DNA of 64,000 nucleotides from NCBI RefSeq assembly GCF_019097595.1, contig NC_080735.1:16764917-16828916 (forward strand), written 5' to 3'. The notes beneath the pieces were generated by a model. That model did no database searches, had not been told where the DNA came from, and saw nothing but the letters and a program-made list of their open reading frames with translations. Numbering within the stretch: the stretch's first letter is position 1; each line of letters starts with the position of its first letter. The stretch is from Hemibagrus wyckioides (lineage: Eukaryota > Chordata > Actinopteri > Siluriformes > Bagridae). Below are positions 1 through 12,959 of this stretch, piece after piece. The position numbers were made by a program, and so were the translations under genes.

Positions 1-1050
1 CGGTAACTCATTAGTTTGTACTTCGAGCAAAGTACCAGCGAAATTGATACAAAACTATCATTTAATGGTTATTAATGGGTTATTGGAGGGGCCAAGGGTG
101 AATTGCCACCCACTACCACTTAACTTAACGCACTAACATGGACTTATGGTCTGATTATATCTGTAGTTTGTGCAAAATTGAGCAAGAGTGAATAGGGGGT
201 TATTCTGAGTCACGAGCGCCCCTCTTGAACTTCTTGATAAGACGAATTAGATTCGATTAGATTGTTAAATATAAGTCACATAACCATTCTAAGTCAGGTC
301 AGTGAGGCATTGTGAATGCAACTGGAAATTCTAGCACTATCGATTCTAAGCAATACCCAGAATGGCGCTCGTCTCCACACACATTATGTCGGTGATGGCA
401 AGTGTGTAATTGGTAAACGTTTTGGGAAACTTGTTGATGTAGCAAAAGGGCTGCAGGTCTTATCCTTCTGATGTGCCTCTAAGCTAGGCAATTATCCTAA
501 ACTTGCTTCAGTGGTGCTGAAATACAGTCCCTGTTCCTTTTCTTTAGCTTAATTAGGATAGCTGAGGGGGGAAAAATCCCAGGAACAAGTTCCTGCTGGC
601 TCCAAGCTGAATAGAAAAGTTTTTTTTTTTCTTAAAAGTGGGCGGTCACCTAAGCAAATTGTGACTTTGTGTGAAAAGAGCCAACGTTTTTACTTAAACA
701 AGGTTTCACTGACATTAAAAAAATCTGTTTACATCTTTAAGATCTATCTTTAGTGTGGAAGTAGATGTATCGGAAAGCAGAAGGACGTCATTATGCTACA
801 CTATAGAGTGATACTAAAGACACCACTGGAGATGACCAGCTACATTGGATGGCTCTAATCAGATGCTTGATGGTAACAAAATCTTTATGCACATCACCTA
901 TGGCCATCTATGTTAAGGCCACTACCTCACTTTTTTCTACAGAGTGTGTATTTAGTGGAGCAGTAGGGCCAGGGTAGAAGGGAGGAAGTTATTGCTCTGT
1001 GGTTAAGCCATTGGGAAAAGTGTCAGGCTAATGATGAGGGCAAGAAGAAG
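1..1050. other. non-coding DNA, nothing recognised
   Basis: No convincing coding exon, RNA gene or repeat family is recognised. The stretch has mixed composition with one T tract near 620-632. By position it is intergenic DNA downstream of klf5. Confidence 0.5.
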
Positions 1051-1228
1051 CTTTTACTATCACCACACATACATTAAAGCACCCAGTATCCTCAGTATCC
1101 CAGCTGCGGAAGTTGGGGTCAGAGCGCAGGGAGGGTTAAGGGCTTTGCCCAACAGTAGAGCTTGGTGGTGTTGGGGCTTGAACTCCATCAACAACTCAGA
1201 GCCTTAACCATTTAAACCACCACTGCCC
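1051..1228 (-). repeat. tRNA-derived SINE, family 1 (degenerate)
   Basis: Read on the minus strand, this copy shows a tRNA-like head with box-B-like GTTCAAGCCCC-type sequence, a 'ccaagctctactgttgggcaaagcccttaaccctcc' type body, and a tail ending in 'aatgtatgtgtg'. The same family occurs at 2960, 7441, 43009 and 55264. This copy is diverged and has lost part of the box-A region. Confidence 0.6.
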
Positions 1229-1239
1229 CAAGGTTGGAA

Positions 1240-2150
1240 GGTTGTTGGGATTTTTCATGCAAGAGAGTTAAATAGGTCTAAATCAGAACCACCATTTTTT
1301 TTATTTGACTAGCAGCTCAAGTTTGTTTGCCTAGTTACATTAGTTGTATTAGGTGGAAGCACATAAGACTGCTTGGTAACATATAAAAAATCTAAATGAA
1401 ACACAGAAGCAATAAATAAAGAAACCAATCAACACAAAGTAGGTCGAATAAAATGTGATAACAAACCAATAATAGGACTGGACTTTAGCCAAAAACAAAT
1501 CTCCAACAAAAACATTCCCATGATTCAAGTGTTCAGTTGTGTCATGTCTCAATCGGTAAAGCTTACCTCATTTTAGGGGCAGGACTCATACATGAGGTAA
1601 TGAAGGATGATTATTAGCCATGATCAACAACCTAGCTGACTGATTCTGATCAGATGAAGCATTGGTTAAGATCTCACCTGACCACCATATTCCAAAGCAG
1701 TGAGAAGGTCAGCTGGGTTACAGGGACAGCTCTCATTTTCTCAGGTGCTGTCACAAATTCACACCCTCAGCATGTTTCCCAACACAACAAGCTCTGCTCT
1801 TGTATTGGTTTGTTTTGAGTTCACACCATATGTTTTTGTTTATGTTTTGCCATGTGCATTTGTTTTGGGGTATTATTGATTTGTTATCACATTGTGTTCA
1901 CCTGTTATGTGTTAGTCCTTACTCTAGCTAGTGCTTCTGTGTTTCATTTTAATGTCTTGCATGTTACAAAGGAAACATATTATGTGCTGCAACTGTAAAC
2001 CTTTACAACTAGGCAAGCAACCTTAAGCTGCCGTCTCTGGCAAGAACATCACACTGCTAGTCAAAAAACGGTGGTTCGCCATCACTTTGAGTGGATGTGA
2101 GTCATAGTTATTCTGATTACATGGAAAAGCCCAACAGTAAACGTGTAATT
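1240..2150. other. non-coding DNA, nothing recognised
   Basis: AT-rich unique-looking sequence. The only open stretches are short and of random composition. No repeat family or RNA gene was identified. Confidence 0.45.
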
Positions 2151-2155
2151 ATAAA

Positions 2156-2332
2156 GCATTTACATTTACGGCCTTATCCAGAGCAAATTGAAGTGTTTTT
2201 AAATCTCATTTTTTTACACAATTGAGCATTAAGGGCCTTGCTCAGGGGCCCAGCAGTGGCAGTTTGGTGGACTTGGGAATCAAACTCAAACCGTCCAATC
2301 AGTAGTCCAACACCTTACCATTAAGCTACCAC
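2156..2332 (-). repeat. tRNA-derived SINE, family 2
   Basis: On the minus strand the element begins 'tgtggtagcttaatggtaag', continues through 'actgctgggcccctgagcaagg' and ends in a 'gctctggataaggccgtaaatg'-type tail. Related copies are at 8359 and 33168. The head is tRNA-like; the tail is of the kind shared with fish LINEs (recalled, not searched). Confidence 0.55.
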
Positions 2333-2779
2333 ATACTATTCCATACACACCGTAGTCACGTCTCTCAATCTTAGTCATGTCAATCTTTTCACCTTAACAA
2401 TTGAAAATTTGCAAAAAAAAATGCGCGTTAGCATATGTAACATCTGCATATGAACAAACTGAACCGACCCAAACACCAGCTAAGTTGTGCATATATCTGG
2501 GAGCTGTTCAAACCTTGCTTGCCTCAGTGGAAAGCCAACCGAAGCAAGTTTACGAATGTTTTTTCAGTCAGTGAAAGCTGTTGGAAAGACTCAATCCACG
2601 ATACTAACGTTGCCTTCGTCATGCTAGGTAATTTTTCATACATTTTTTGTTGACAGATTGGTGGTGTGGGTGGTCTGTTCTATTTTTAGCCCAAGCTTGG
2701 TGGCACGACTTCCTGCGAGGAGGCTTGGCATGGAATGCTTGGCTTGGGTCAGTTCTTTGTAAGCAGCCATACAGTCTAC

Positions 2780-2945
2780 ATACGCTTCGTATTGGGAATA
2801 TTGCTAATATTTTTTAGTGGCTGGAACAAATGATCTGCATTTACATTACTTCTCATGGGAAAATTTGTTTCACAATACAAACGTTCGCCTTAAGAACTCT
2901 CCTCCAGAACAAATTCAATTCGGATGCCGAGGTTCCACTGTATCT
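2780..2945 (+). repeat. 3' end fragment of a pogo/Tigger-like DNA transposon (tentative)
   Basis: The sequence ends in 'gccgaggttccactgta', which resembles the terminal inverted repeat of pogo/Tigger-type elements, preceded by a typical 'catgggaaaatttgtttcac' subterminal region. No transposase remnant is seen nearby and the 5' end was not located, so the boundaries and the family are uncertain. Confidence 0.35.
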
Positions 2946-2959
2946 AGAGCCTTTGAAGT

Positions 2960-3165
2960 CTTTATTATCGTCACAGTGGAATTCTTTTTTTTTGCATATC
3001 CCAGCTTTGGAAGTTAGGGTCAGAGAACAGGGGCAGCTATGATCCAGCACCCCAGAGCAGGGAGGGTTAAGGGCTTCGCTTAAGGACCCAACAGTGCAGC
3101 TTGGCAATGCTGGGGCTTGACCTCTGACCTTCTGATCAACAACCCAATCCTTAACCTCTTGATCA
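2960..3165 (-). repeat. tRNA-derived SINE, family 1
   Basis: The minus-strand body carries the family landmarks: box-B-like 'aagccccagcattgccaagc', 'gggtcctta', 'ccctgctctggggtgctgg', 'ccctgttctctgacc' and an 'aagaattccactgtgacgataataaag' tail. It lies directly after the pogo-like fragment. Confidence 0.65.
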
Positions 3166-3169
3166 TGTA

Positions 3170-3835
3170 CAAAAATACATTAAGCCTCACTGCCAAACCG
3201 CTTAGTCCATATTCTTTATTTCTTTAGGATGTTTCGGATCCCAGGGGATGTCATGTCTTGCTGGGGTCCTGTGTGTAGTTTTGAAAGGCCAAAGTGGACC
3301 AGCTGGGAGTAATATCACCATTTTTGGGGCATCACCCTGCAATCCATCCGGCAGATGGAGAGAATAAATCAGGAAATAACGAGTCTTTAATACATGTCAT
3401 GACCAGTAGACATGTGGGCTTGGTTTCTCCTCTAGGCCAGAAAAACCTGCTATAGGCCAGAAACGCCTACTGGATAACTGCTAACAAAAGAGGGAGTGTG
3501 TACAGGAAACTGTCCAGTATAAGCAAAAACAATCATCTACTAGAGTTAGTGTCACTGGTAAGAGAATGTGACATTTGAATGTTGCCTGAAGCTCCTAGTC
3601 GTTCTGCTGCTGGTTCGAGTAATGAAAGAGAGTAATGGGAATGTCTGTCATCATTTGAATGAAATCAAATGCATCTGAACATTTGAAGATATTTTGCATA
3701 TATGTGGATTTCTCAGCATTCATGTTCTTCCGTTTTTTTAAATAATCTGCTCATGAATATGGGTTAGACAAAATGAGACGTTTGGAAGTGGACTATTACA
3801 CTCTAAAAGTCAAGGTTTAGTTAATGGGAGCTCAA
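3170..3835. other. non-coding DNA, nothing recognised
   Basis: Unique-looking sequence between a SINE and a Tc1-type MITE. No exon, RNA gene or repeat was recognised. Confidence 0.4.
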
Positions 3836-3839
3836 TATA

Positions 3840-4392
3840 CACTACCAGTCAAAAGTTTGGACACACCTTCTAATTCCATGGTCTTTCCTGATGTTTATTT
3901 CTTTCTACATTGTAAGACAATGCTGAAGGCGGCCGAAATACACAATAATCTCGTTTGAACAGTTGATATTGAGATATGTCTGCTACTGATGCTCTGTAAA
4001 GCCTTCATAACGGCTCTAATCTGAGGTGCTGTTAATTGGTGATTTCTGAGGCTGGTAACTCTAAACGAACTTCTCCTCTGCAGCAGAGGTCAGTTTTGGT
4101 CTTGCTTTCCTGGGATGGTCTTCATGTGAGCCAGTTTCATCATGGTGCTTGATGGGTTTTGCAAATGCACTTGACAATACTGTTCTTGCAAGAACTATTC
4201 CAGAACACCTGACCTTCGTGTCTTAAAATAACAACTGACTGGTGTTTGTTGTCATTACATATGGATTACTTAAGTCCATGTGTGTTATTTCATAGTTTTG
4301 ACATCTCCAGTATTGTTCTAGAATGTAGAAAATAAATCCCTAAACAAAAAACACTGAATTAAAAGGTGTGTCCAAACTTTTGACTGGTAGTG
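3840..4392. mobile_element. Tc1-like MITE, 553 bp, TA target duplication
   Basis: Terminal inverted repeats are seen directly: the left end begins CACTACCAGTCAAAAGTTTG and the right end is its near-perfect reverse complement. A TA dinucleotide flanks both ends (3838-3839 and 4393-4394), the Tc1/mariner target site. The interior has no transposase frame, so this is a non-autonomous derivative. Confidence 0.85.
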
Positions 4393-4409
4393 TATATGTA
4401 TATATATAT

Positions 4410-7010
4410 ATTTAATTCTGAGAATCTAATTCAATACAGATGAATAACAAGTAATATTTTAAAACAACAGCCCATGTTCCAAATATACAGTCTGTCGTTG
4501 TGACAGTCATGTTGCTTTTTTAGAAGCTCATAATGCCAGCTCATTGAGACACGTCTTCCATTTTATTTTCCTAACGCACTGGTGTGAAAGTGTGAAGAGG
4601 CTGAATCATGCCCTGTGGCTCAGCAAGCCAATGAATCATTCCTTATTTAGCACATACATGTGTAGCTTACCAGCATCCCCAGCTGCTCTAGCAATGCATT
4701 CAAGCCAAAAAAATGTTTTAAAAAAGCGTCATCGTTTTCCAATCATGCTCCGGATAAATTTCAAAACTTACATTTAAATGTCAACCATGCAGAGAGAAAC
4801 CGCAAGTAAGCTTGAATAATCAGGTTTAACATCAATAAAATACATTTACCATTTGCACCCCCGAGTTTCCTATAGGGCCTCTCTTCAGATCCAGCAAACT
4901 TAGCTGATGTTTGAAAAGGGAAAGTACCCACTTGAAAACAGTTGTCCATTAAGGCATTATGATGGTGATTAGAACCATAAGAGCAAGCCACTGTGTGTTC
5001 GCTCACGGCTTGTTATGTTTCCACAGCATGCAGAGAACAGGTCCTCCTCCACAAATGGCCCGTGTTGTGCTAGCACGTGGGTGGTCTGTAAAGCAACACT
5101 GGAAAAATCCCACCGAAAACAGCGTGTAGCACCGGCCCCAGGCCAGGAGCCCAGATGTGACAGTAATTGTTATTAATCTCCTCCATAAGCCGGTAGCTGG
5201 TCCAGCTTGCGAACATGGAAGGGAAGCAAAAGTGATCCGAATCAGTCTAATAATAAGGAAAGTTAATAAAGAAAGATGTCTGCATGTTTGCCTGGAAATG
5301 GCTGTAAAACTATTCAGCTGATGTGAGAACACTGTCTGATTACTTTTTCTTTTCTTTTCTTTTCTTTTATTTTAAGACACAGAAATTAAATCCAGTTTGA
5401 TTGTTCAAGAGGTCTTTTTAAAAAAATACCCGGTTCGTCATTGATCCTGTGGTTTGTTTGTTTTTCGTTTTTATAAATAACAAGAACGAACACAGATGAA
5501 AGGAAGAATCATAATTGAAAGTGAAGTTTGAATCGAATTCTTATCACTTAACACGTCATCTCTAAAAGCTCTCGCGGTGACAGTAGATGCTTGGTGTAGG
5601 GTGACAGGTGAGAGAGTAAGACTAAAAAAGAAAATAATAATAATTACAGGTTGTAAGGTGTTGATAACTTTTTGGAGAGTTGACAATTATGTGCCAAACC
5701 GTCACTGTCAATTGAAAATCAGCATTATTTTAGAGCCTCGATTGCAAAATAATAGCATCTGGAGAGCGATGATTAATGTTTTGCAACAGGAGAAGTGAGC
5801 AAAAGGAGGTTTAAATAGCATAAATGTGTGTGTTTAACATCAAATCACTGCATCAAATCACGATCACATTTTCATTAATCCCCTTTGACAACACTCCGGG
5901 TCGTGCTTTTGTTCTGTCGTGGCAAAGCACTGCTCCTATGTATCGATCAAACTGGGCCAGGTTATGAGAAAGTGCAACGAGTCTCACTCAAAAGCCAGGG
6001 AGTGGGGAAGAGTTAGGGGCCTTCAACTTTAGAGCAATAATGTTCACCCCGGGGGTCTGGAGCTCTGTTGTACAGAAAGGGGGAGGACGAAGAGATGAAG
6101 AAAAAAAAAAAAAATGAGAGGGAGGAAAGAGAAGAGAAGACCTGTAGGAGGAATGCCCAAGAGCAACCTTGAAGAACCTCCTGATAAATTCCAACGGAGC
6201 CTCCATTGTTTGCCTGCCTTTGACATCTGAAGTCTATTAGGGACAGGGGCCGAGGTTCGTCCTGAGAATCAAACCAGGAACATATGAGAAATTCCCCGTC
6301 TTGTTCGGAGCAATGAAAGCATTTATTTTCCTTTGCCGTGTTTCCTGATCTCATATCAAAAGGAGTATTGTTTCTCTGCTCACCGGGGTTCCTCAACGTT
6401 TTGGCAGCTTGTAATTCGGTTGCACCCCGAGAGAGTACCGATGTCTCATAAAGCAAACAGTGCAATCAGCAAACAACGTCCGTCCGCAAGAGAGTGAAAA
6501 ACACCAAGAGTCTCAGAACCTATAGACGGGGGCTCGGAGGAAACATCGTGCCAAGATCTTAATGAGAATCAAATGGAACTTAAAGATGCAAGTTCCTGTT
6601 TCAAATTGGAAATGATGAGGCTGATGGGTTGAACAACTCGCATTAACAGTTTTGGGATATCAGGAGAGGGTGGATTTTTTTTTTTTTTTTTTAATCACGT
6701 GTCCTAAATCCAAGCGGACCGTGCAACGGATGGCTGGCGTAATACAGCCGGAGGTGGCTGGGAAAAAAAATAAAAAATCTGTGAAGAAATTCAAAAACTC
6801 CTTTCAGATGAGCTCAGACTCTGTTAATGCTTCTGTTTAACACTGTTAAAGTCGAGTCTGGACATTAAATATTCAGCTAATACACTTTTATTAGCCTTTA
6901 TTTCTTGGTGTTGCTCCAGTACAATTAGAGGTTGTGAATACAGTCATTTTGTAGCAGAGACTTTACTGAAAATCTGAAATAGGTGTATGTTCAGGTTATG
7001 GCACAGCAAT
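4410..7010. other. low-repeat intergenic block, candidate conserved non-coding sequence
   Basis: Apart from short A or T tracts (6097-6113, 6675-6692) this 2.6-kb block has few simple repeats and no transposon landmarks, unlike its surroundings. The longest open stretch (minus strand, 6013-6465, 150 codons) matches no family I know and contains a poly-Phe run from a T tract. In human, KLF5 is followed by a large gene desert before KLF12 that is rich in conserved enhancers, so the block may hold regulatory DNA. That is inference only. Confidence 0.3.
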
Positions 7011-7440
7011 ATAGATAATAGATAAGATAGATAAGATATGAAATTCTTTCATGCATGCTTTAGCAAATACAGCGATTATAAGCGGGTTAAACTGGGCTAC
7101 TTGCCTACCGTTGTCAAAGCATTAGGGATGTAAATGGATCCAAGTACAATAACACTGAACTAATACGTATTTTAAACAAATGCAGACACTAACGGGACGT
7201 TCAGGCCTTCCAAATGCTTGTTGAAAAGGCTCACAGGGTATCTGGTTGAGATTGTTGTGCAAAAAAGGACTAGGGACGAAAGAGGAAGGTTTTTACTTTC
7301 ATGTTGGTGAACGTTCAGATATGAAGGTCACTCTGGCCAAAAAAATAGTCATTAAATGGTCATTAACATGAATCGCAGTGTGGCGCATTTCCAAGGTTTG
7401 TTTCATTTTATGAATGGTTTAAAATGGGTTGTTAAAGGTT

Positions 7441-7670
7441 TGTGGTAGCTCAAGTGGTTAAGGTTCTGGGTTGTTCATCAGAAGATTGGAGTTCAAGCCC
7501 CAGCACTGCCAAGTTGCCACAGTAGAGCCCTTGAGCAAGGTCCCCAAGGTCCAGAACTCCAGGGGTGCTGCATCATGGCTAACCCTGCACTCTGTTCCTA
7601 AACATCCAAGTATAGGGCATATAAAGATTTTTACTGTGCAGTAATGTATATGTAACAAATAAAGGCTACT
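7441..7670 (+). repeat. tRNA-derived SINE, family 1 (near full length)
   Basis: Reads from a box-A-like 'gtagctcaagtggttaagg' through a box-B-like 'ggagttcaagccccagcac', a 'gagcaagg' body, and a tail ending 'gtaatgtatatgtaacaaataaagg'. This is one of the best copies in the window for judging family structure. Confidence 0.7.
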
Positions 7671-7679
7671 TAAACTAAT

Positions 7680-8355
7680 AAAATCTTAATTAATACAGGT
7701 ACAGATTCAGATACAGACAGTGGCACTGGATTACACCCCTAGCCCAGATGTATACAACCCAAGCACAGAATGCAGGCACACTGATAGGGTGAGAGTGAGA
7801 ACTTATGAATTTGCATCACATTTTGCACTCTTTAGCAATACAGTAAAATAACCATTTAACTGCTAGAACTGGAAACAATCGCTCCAGTATGGACGTGTTG
7901 AATGAGGTGAGAGGGAGCTGATCAAATCCCTTGCTCCAACAGTGGAACACCTAGACCAGGATATGGGACAGCACTGTGCTTTGTGGGTAGCACATTGTGC
8001 TGAAGTTATGAATTAGGCATGACCAAGTGGACTAGCCACACAACATTTTTTAGAGGGTCCCAGAGACCACACTCATGAAGGGCATTGCATTGCTCAGAAA
8101 CATTGCTCATTGAACAGCAACTACAGATCTGTGGATCCTGTGATCTGGCTTCTTCCCTGTTACCATAGATGAACCAAATCATCTACTGTTCACCTTTGAT
8201 CCTTTTGAAGGATGTTACTCACAATTCCAGAACTAGACCCCAGATGCTTGGCTCATGGCCACAAAATGGTCAGCAAAACCATGCGTTCTAATGCTGCATT
8301 GACGTCCAGCACTTGACCGACCTTGATGACTGCCTCCACAAGCAGTTCTTCTCTT
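7680..8355. other. non-coding DNA, nothing recognised
   Basis: Unique-looking sequence between two SINEs. No coding exon or RNA gene was identified. Confidence 0.4.
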
Positions 8356-8358
8356 CCA

Positions 8359-8523
8359 AATACATTTAGAGCATTTGGCAGAGCAACTTACAATTTATCT
8401 CATTTTATACAAGTGGGTTAGGGGCCTTGCTCAGGGGCCCAGCAGTGGCAGCTTGGTGGATCTAGGATTCAAACTCACAGCCTTTGGGTCAATAGTTCAA
8501 CACCTTAACCACTAAGCTACCAC
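8359..8523 (-). repeat. tRNA-derived SINE, family 2
   Basis: Minus-strand copy: 'ggtagcttagtggttaaggt' head, 'gctgccactgctgggcccct' body, and a 'ttgtaagttgctctgccaaa' tail. It is closely related to the copy at 2156. Confidence 0.65.
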
Positions 8524-8529
8524 ATCCAC

Positions 8530-9290
8530 AAATGAAGGGTAGCCCCTAGCCAGGTCACTTGTGAAGTGGGACCTTGCAGTCCAGGAAACACTCCTGAACC
8601 TAAGAGCACAGTGGACCTGCATGCCTTTTGGTCGAAGATGTTTCATGAATTCACCACGGTTCCCTCAAGATCCCAGTGTAGAATCTCTCCCTTGTGCTGG
8701 AACTTCTTCTTATGAGCCTTTAACTGCTTTTTGGCTAAACAAGAGTGGACCGAAAAGAATGGAAGAGCTGCATGTAGCATGGTACAAGGATACAATTTCT
8801 CATCAGTGAATAGTTGTGAAATAGAAATTTAGTTATGTAACTGTTGATCTCTTGGATCTGATCTGATGTGAAGCTTCCAGGTAAAGATGGCTGTATGACA
8901 GAAGGATTTATTGCATATACTGCGTCATAGATTGCTTTGTGACTCTTTTGGAACATCTCAGCATGCCTGCATGCACTGACAAGAAGGTATCCATGTGATT
9001 CTCGCCGCCTCTGGTGGTTAGCCAGGGTTCATGGAACCACAGTTACGTAACTAGCGTTTCCTTTCACCTGTGAACCTTAAAGTCACACAAGTTTTTTTTC
9101 CTCTTCTCGGCTCTTGGCCATCGGATAAGATACGTACCTCTGGCACGGCATGAGTAACCATTACTGCTTTGGTGGTTGCTTTTTCATGAGTTTTTGGTGT
9201 TCAGCAGCAACATGTTCTTCTTTCCTCAGGCTTAAGCAACAGAAAAGGTGATACAAAAGTCAGCATTGATTTATTAAAAGTGATTTGATG
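8530..9290. other. unassigned, possibly an old repeat
   Basis: Mixed sequence ending near 9050 with 'ccacagttacgtaactagcg'. It has the feel of a degraded mobile element but no terminal repeats or protein remnant could be defined. No gene is seen. Confidence 0.25.
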
Positions 9291-9292
9291 GG

Positions 9293-9735
9293 GAATTCAG
9301 ACTCATTCTACTTCCTGGACCTCCCTGATCCATCCTGATGCCTACTTCCGGCTGGAGTTTTATTACTTAGAAACTACGGAAAATGACCTCCAACATGGAG
9401 CCTGGAGCTACATGAAACTGCTGTGGATGGGACCACTTAGAAACCATGAAGATGGCTTTAGGGCTGCAATTGATACGATCAGTTTTATGTTCAAGTCTCC
9501 ATCAGTGAACAAAACAGACTTCATTCTCGTTGAAGGAATTTCCTGGTTACACAATTGCACTTTATTTGCATATAGTTTACAAATATAGAAAAGGAATGGT
9601 TTATTATCACAGTATCTGCTGTCACTCAGATGAAGGTGGCTTCCCTGTAGTGTCTTAAGGTTTCTTCCTCATATCATCTCAGAGTTTTTCTTCACCACAG
9701 TCACCTCTGGCTTAGGGATAAACTTTTTCATTTAA
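9293..9735 (+). repeat. dispersed fish repeat (R1), copy 1
   Basis: Shares order and wording with the repeat at 48,553-49,555: 'gacttcattct' versus 'gacttcatgtt', an 'aaggtttcttcctcat' block, 'ctcagagtttttcttc' versus 'ctcagggagtttttcc', and a closing 'ggcttagggataaa' versus 'ttagggataaat'. The family name is not known to me. Confidence 0.5.
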
Positions 9736-10219
9736 TGTCCAGTGTTATTATATCCATAAAAAATTGAATTATCATTTGAATTCTTCACAGTGTGAACATA
9801 CAGAAAAATGATGATGGTGAAGTTCTTCCTCTGTGAAAAGAGAGATCATCCTTACTCTCAGTTCTGCGTTAGGTCACATTACTACTCAGTATATAAACAA
9901 ACAACATTTCCACTGATGTATTTTAAAGATATTCCAATATACGTCTTACACGTGCTCCAGAATCTCAGATTTATTTGATTTCAGTGGATTCTCCTGTGTC
10001 TTGCGTTCTCGTGATGTTTTCTCTCTCTTCTCCGCTTTTGAATCTGTCTCGTCTCAGATGCTGGTTTTGTAAACAAAGTTAAGAGGGTCTGTTCTCGGTC
10101 CACTGGGTAGCTGAAAGCCTAAACTGGTGGAAATAACGTCTCACAGAAAGCTTAACGCTTCTGCTTATCATCAGATATAAGAACACTCGAATATAAGAAG
10201 TCGTATTAGCAGGTACAAT

Positions 10220-10769
10220 AGAGTTAGTCTCAAGTTTATTGTCATGGGCTATATATTAAATTCTATACAATTCTATAAAATTCGAAGAATTTGTATAAAA
10301 TGCTATAAAAATTCTATATCTCGTGCTTGACTTTTGTTGTGCACTTCTAAAACAGACAGAGAGTAATAATTAATCATTAATACCATTTAATAATAACTGT
10401 TTTTGTTTTGTTGTTTTTTGTTGTTGTTGTTGTTGTTTTCAAAAAGAAGCAAGCGAAATAGTAAAAACTGTAAACTATCTATGGCCATAAATTGACATAT
10501 TTGGAGATATTAAACATACATTACTTGAAATGATTAATTGTTCTAGCAAGCAAAATAAATACATAAATAAATGCATAAATAAATAAATAAATAAAGCTAT
10601 TTATTTACTTAATATACTAACTAAATACATACAAAATAAAAAATAATAATAAAATAAAAACTAAAATTATATTTTAAAGCTATTTATTAACATTATTAAT
10701 AATTTATTATTAACTATTACTATTATACTGCTACTTTCAGTAATTCCCAAGTTTTCTCTAAATGTAAGA

Positions 10770-10813
<44 letters not shown>

Positions 10814-11120
10814 AAACATTATTTCTAAGAAAATCCTTATAAATAGTTATTTAAATTATTTTTTTCACATTTTTTACATTTACATTAAAAACATTATCAT
10901 TATTATTATTATTATTATTATTAATGCTATTAATTTCAGACATGCCAGCAATGCTATATCCGGTTTTAGTCCTTATTTTCAATTTAAAATATATTTATAT
11001 GAATAAAAGCTAAACTGTATCTCATTTTATTTCAAATATTAGAATATGACCTATTTATAATAATTCTATGCATCATAAAATGCAAAATCAATAATTCATT
11101 GTTATTTTACAAAAAGAAAT
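10220..11120. repeat. AT-rich low-complexity DNA with (ATT)n tracts
   Basis: Contains (TTG)n near 10,415-10,436, an AAAT run near 10,560-10,600, and (ATT)n at about 10,770-10,812 and 10,895-10,922. No coding signal is present. Confidence 0.7.
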
Positions 11121-11412
11121 ATCTTGACAGAATGTACTGAATGTAGCCAGGATTTCCTTTTACTGCACTACAATAAATTAAAAATTTTACAAAATATCTA
11201 CAAAATATTTCCACACAGTTTAATTTACTCATCTCACACATGTTCTCCTGGTAGATTTCTTTTTAGATTAAGTATTTATTTCTATTAAGAGGAAGTAAAA
11301 CTGATGTACCGGTAGAATAAGTTCTCGAGTCTCAGAACAGATTAATGACACTGAACGATCTTAATAAGGAACATGACATACATCTTTCTACAGGAGAGAT
11401 ATTTTCTGTTTA

Positions 11413-11665
11413 GTTGTGTCCATGTTGATGTTCGAGTGTCTTTATCACGTCTCACTCCACAGTGGAGGTTAATATGAAGCTCATATGAAAGCAGACACTC
11501 AGAGCTTTAAGAATTTGTAGTGTTTTATAAGTATTTCTGTTTTTATCTAGCCTACTAGTGGAAATATTTTCATAGAAAAGTTCCAAATAAACAAAAACGG
11601 TTCATTTTTTCCAACACAAATGTTTGTATCTTCAGAGTAAATGCTGATATCAAACCCATATTTGC
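11413..11665 (+). repeat. dispersed repeat (R2), copy 1
   Basis: Nearly the same sequence occurs at 43,382-43,605: both read 'gtctttatca(c/t)gtctcactcc', 'acagtggaggttaata', 'tttaagaatttgtagt', 'ttttataagtattt', 'atctagcctacta' and 'gatatcaaaccca'. No terminal repeats or coding remnant were found, so the class is unknown. Confidence 0.6.
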
Positions 11666-11924
11666 TCTCTGAGATGCTCCAAGCTCCAAGCTCAAATTTC
11701 ATCTTCAACCAGTAAAATTCTGTGTAAGGTTCTCCAACAGAGGGAAAAACACTCGTCTAAAACAGACTCGTTTTAGATCAGACTCACAGCCTGGACATCA
11801 TTCATTACTGATTGAAAACGTCCCAATAAGTCCAGTTCTGCTGCTGGAGTGGAATATCAGTGTGCTGGTACAAAGGGATCAACAGGAGCAAAAATCTATA
11901 TCAAGGTAATATATTGTTTGTATA

Positions 11925-12035
11925 ATATGGATGGATGGATGGATGGATGGATAGTTAGATGGGTAGGTAGGCAGATAAATGGATAGATAGATGGATAGAT
12001 TGATGGATAGATGGATGGATGGATGGATAAATTTA
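11925..12035. repeat. (GGAT)n / (GATA)n tetranucleotide tract
   Basis: Imperfect tetranucleotide repeat seen directly. Confidence 0.85.
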
Positions 12036-12059
12036 TAACTTCCAGCAATATCCACAAGC

Positions 12060-12928
12060 ATAGATAATAAAGTAATAAATAAACTTAAAAAATAAAATCC
12101 TAAATACTGGAAATTAAGTGTACGAAATATAACAAAAAAAATATAAGAAATAATATATAATAAAATAAAATATAACCAAAAAAAATACTAAATACTAGAA
12201 ATGTAAAGGTTCAAGAGATAAGTATCTCCTTGGTTAATTTATCATATTTTTTAATATTTCTATTACGTTTTTTAGATTTCTACTTTTCTTTAAAGGACAG
12301 TCACTACACGTCGTATCGTGTACGATTTTGTTTGTGACAAATAAAATTTGAACTGGAAGTAACGTGTGAAATAATCCAGCAGTAAGGACGTGACGTGGAC
12401 GTGAGGTCAGAGGTGGAGAAAGCAGATCAGTTCCAAGAGGAATACCAGTGGAAGAACACAACCACAGACAAACACAAGCGGTGAAAAGGTCACTGTGATT
12501 TATTTTTTTTAATTCATTTATTAGGTTTTGTTTCATTCAGTTGGCAAAAAAACAACTTTTGTCAATTTGACGACAACGAATTTTAGAAATATCATCTGAG
12601 AATCTATAAAATAAGTACAAAAAAAATATTCAAAATAACATCAAGGAGAAAAACAAAACAAAACAAAACAAAAACAAAAAAAAAATCGACACACCACAAA
12701 GATGCAGAGTAATATGTTGGTGCCCCTCAATTTCATTAAAAAAAAAATAATCAAATAATATTTACAATAAAATGAAGAATATTTACAATAAGGTAGTTTA
12801 GTTACACGAGAAAAAAAAAAGAAAAGAAAAAGTCCCATTTGTCAAATTTTCTCTTCATTGAAGCCTGCGAAATAAATAAGTTAATTTTTTTTCTTTACAG
12901 GAAGAACGAGATAGCCCTCTTTTTCAAG

Positions 12929-12959
<31 letters not shown>

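Noticed and set aside
6013..6465. 150-codon minus-strand open frame
   Set aside because: Contains poly-Phe/Ser from a homopolymer tract, has no recognisable domain, and has no splice or promoter context.
7441..7520. tRNA gene suggested by box A and box B
   Set aside because: No cloverleaf can be formed, and the sequence is the head of a SINE repeated elsewhere in the window.
8530..9060. Possible LTR retrotransposon fragment ('ccacagttacgtaactagcg')
   Set aside because: No paired LTRs, primer-binding site or coding remnant could be found; left unassigned.
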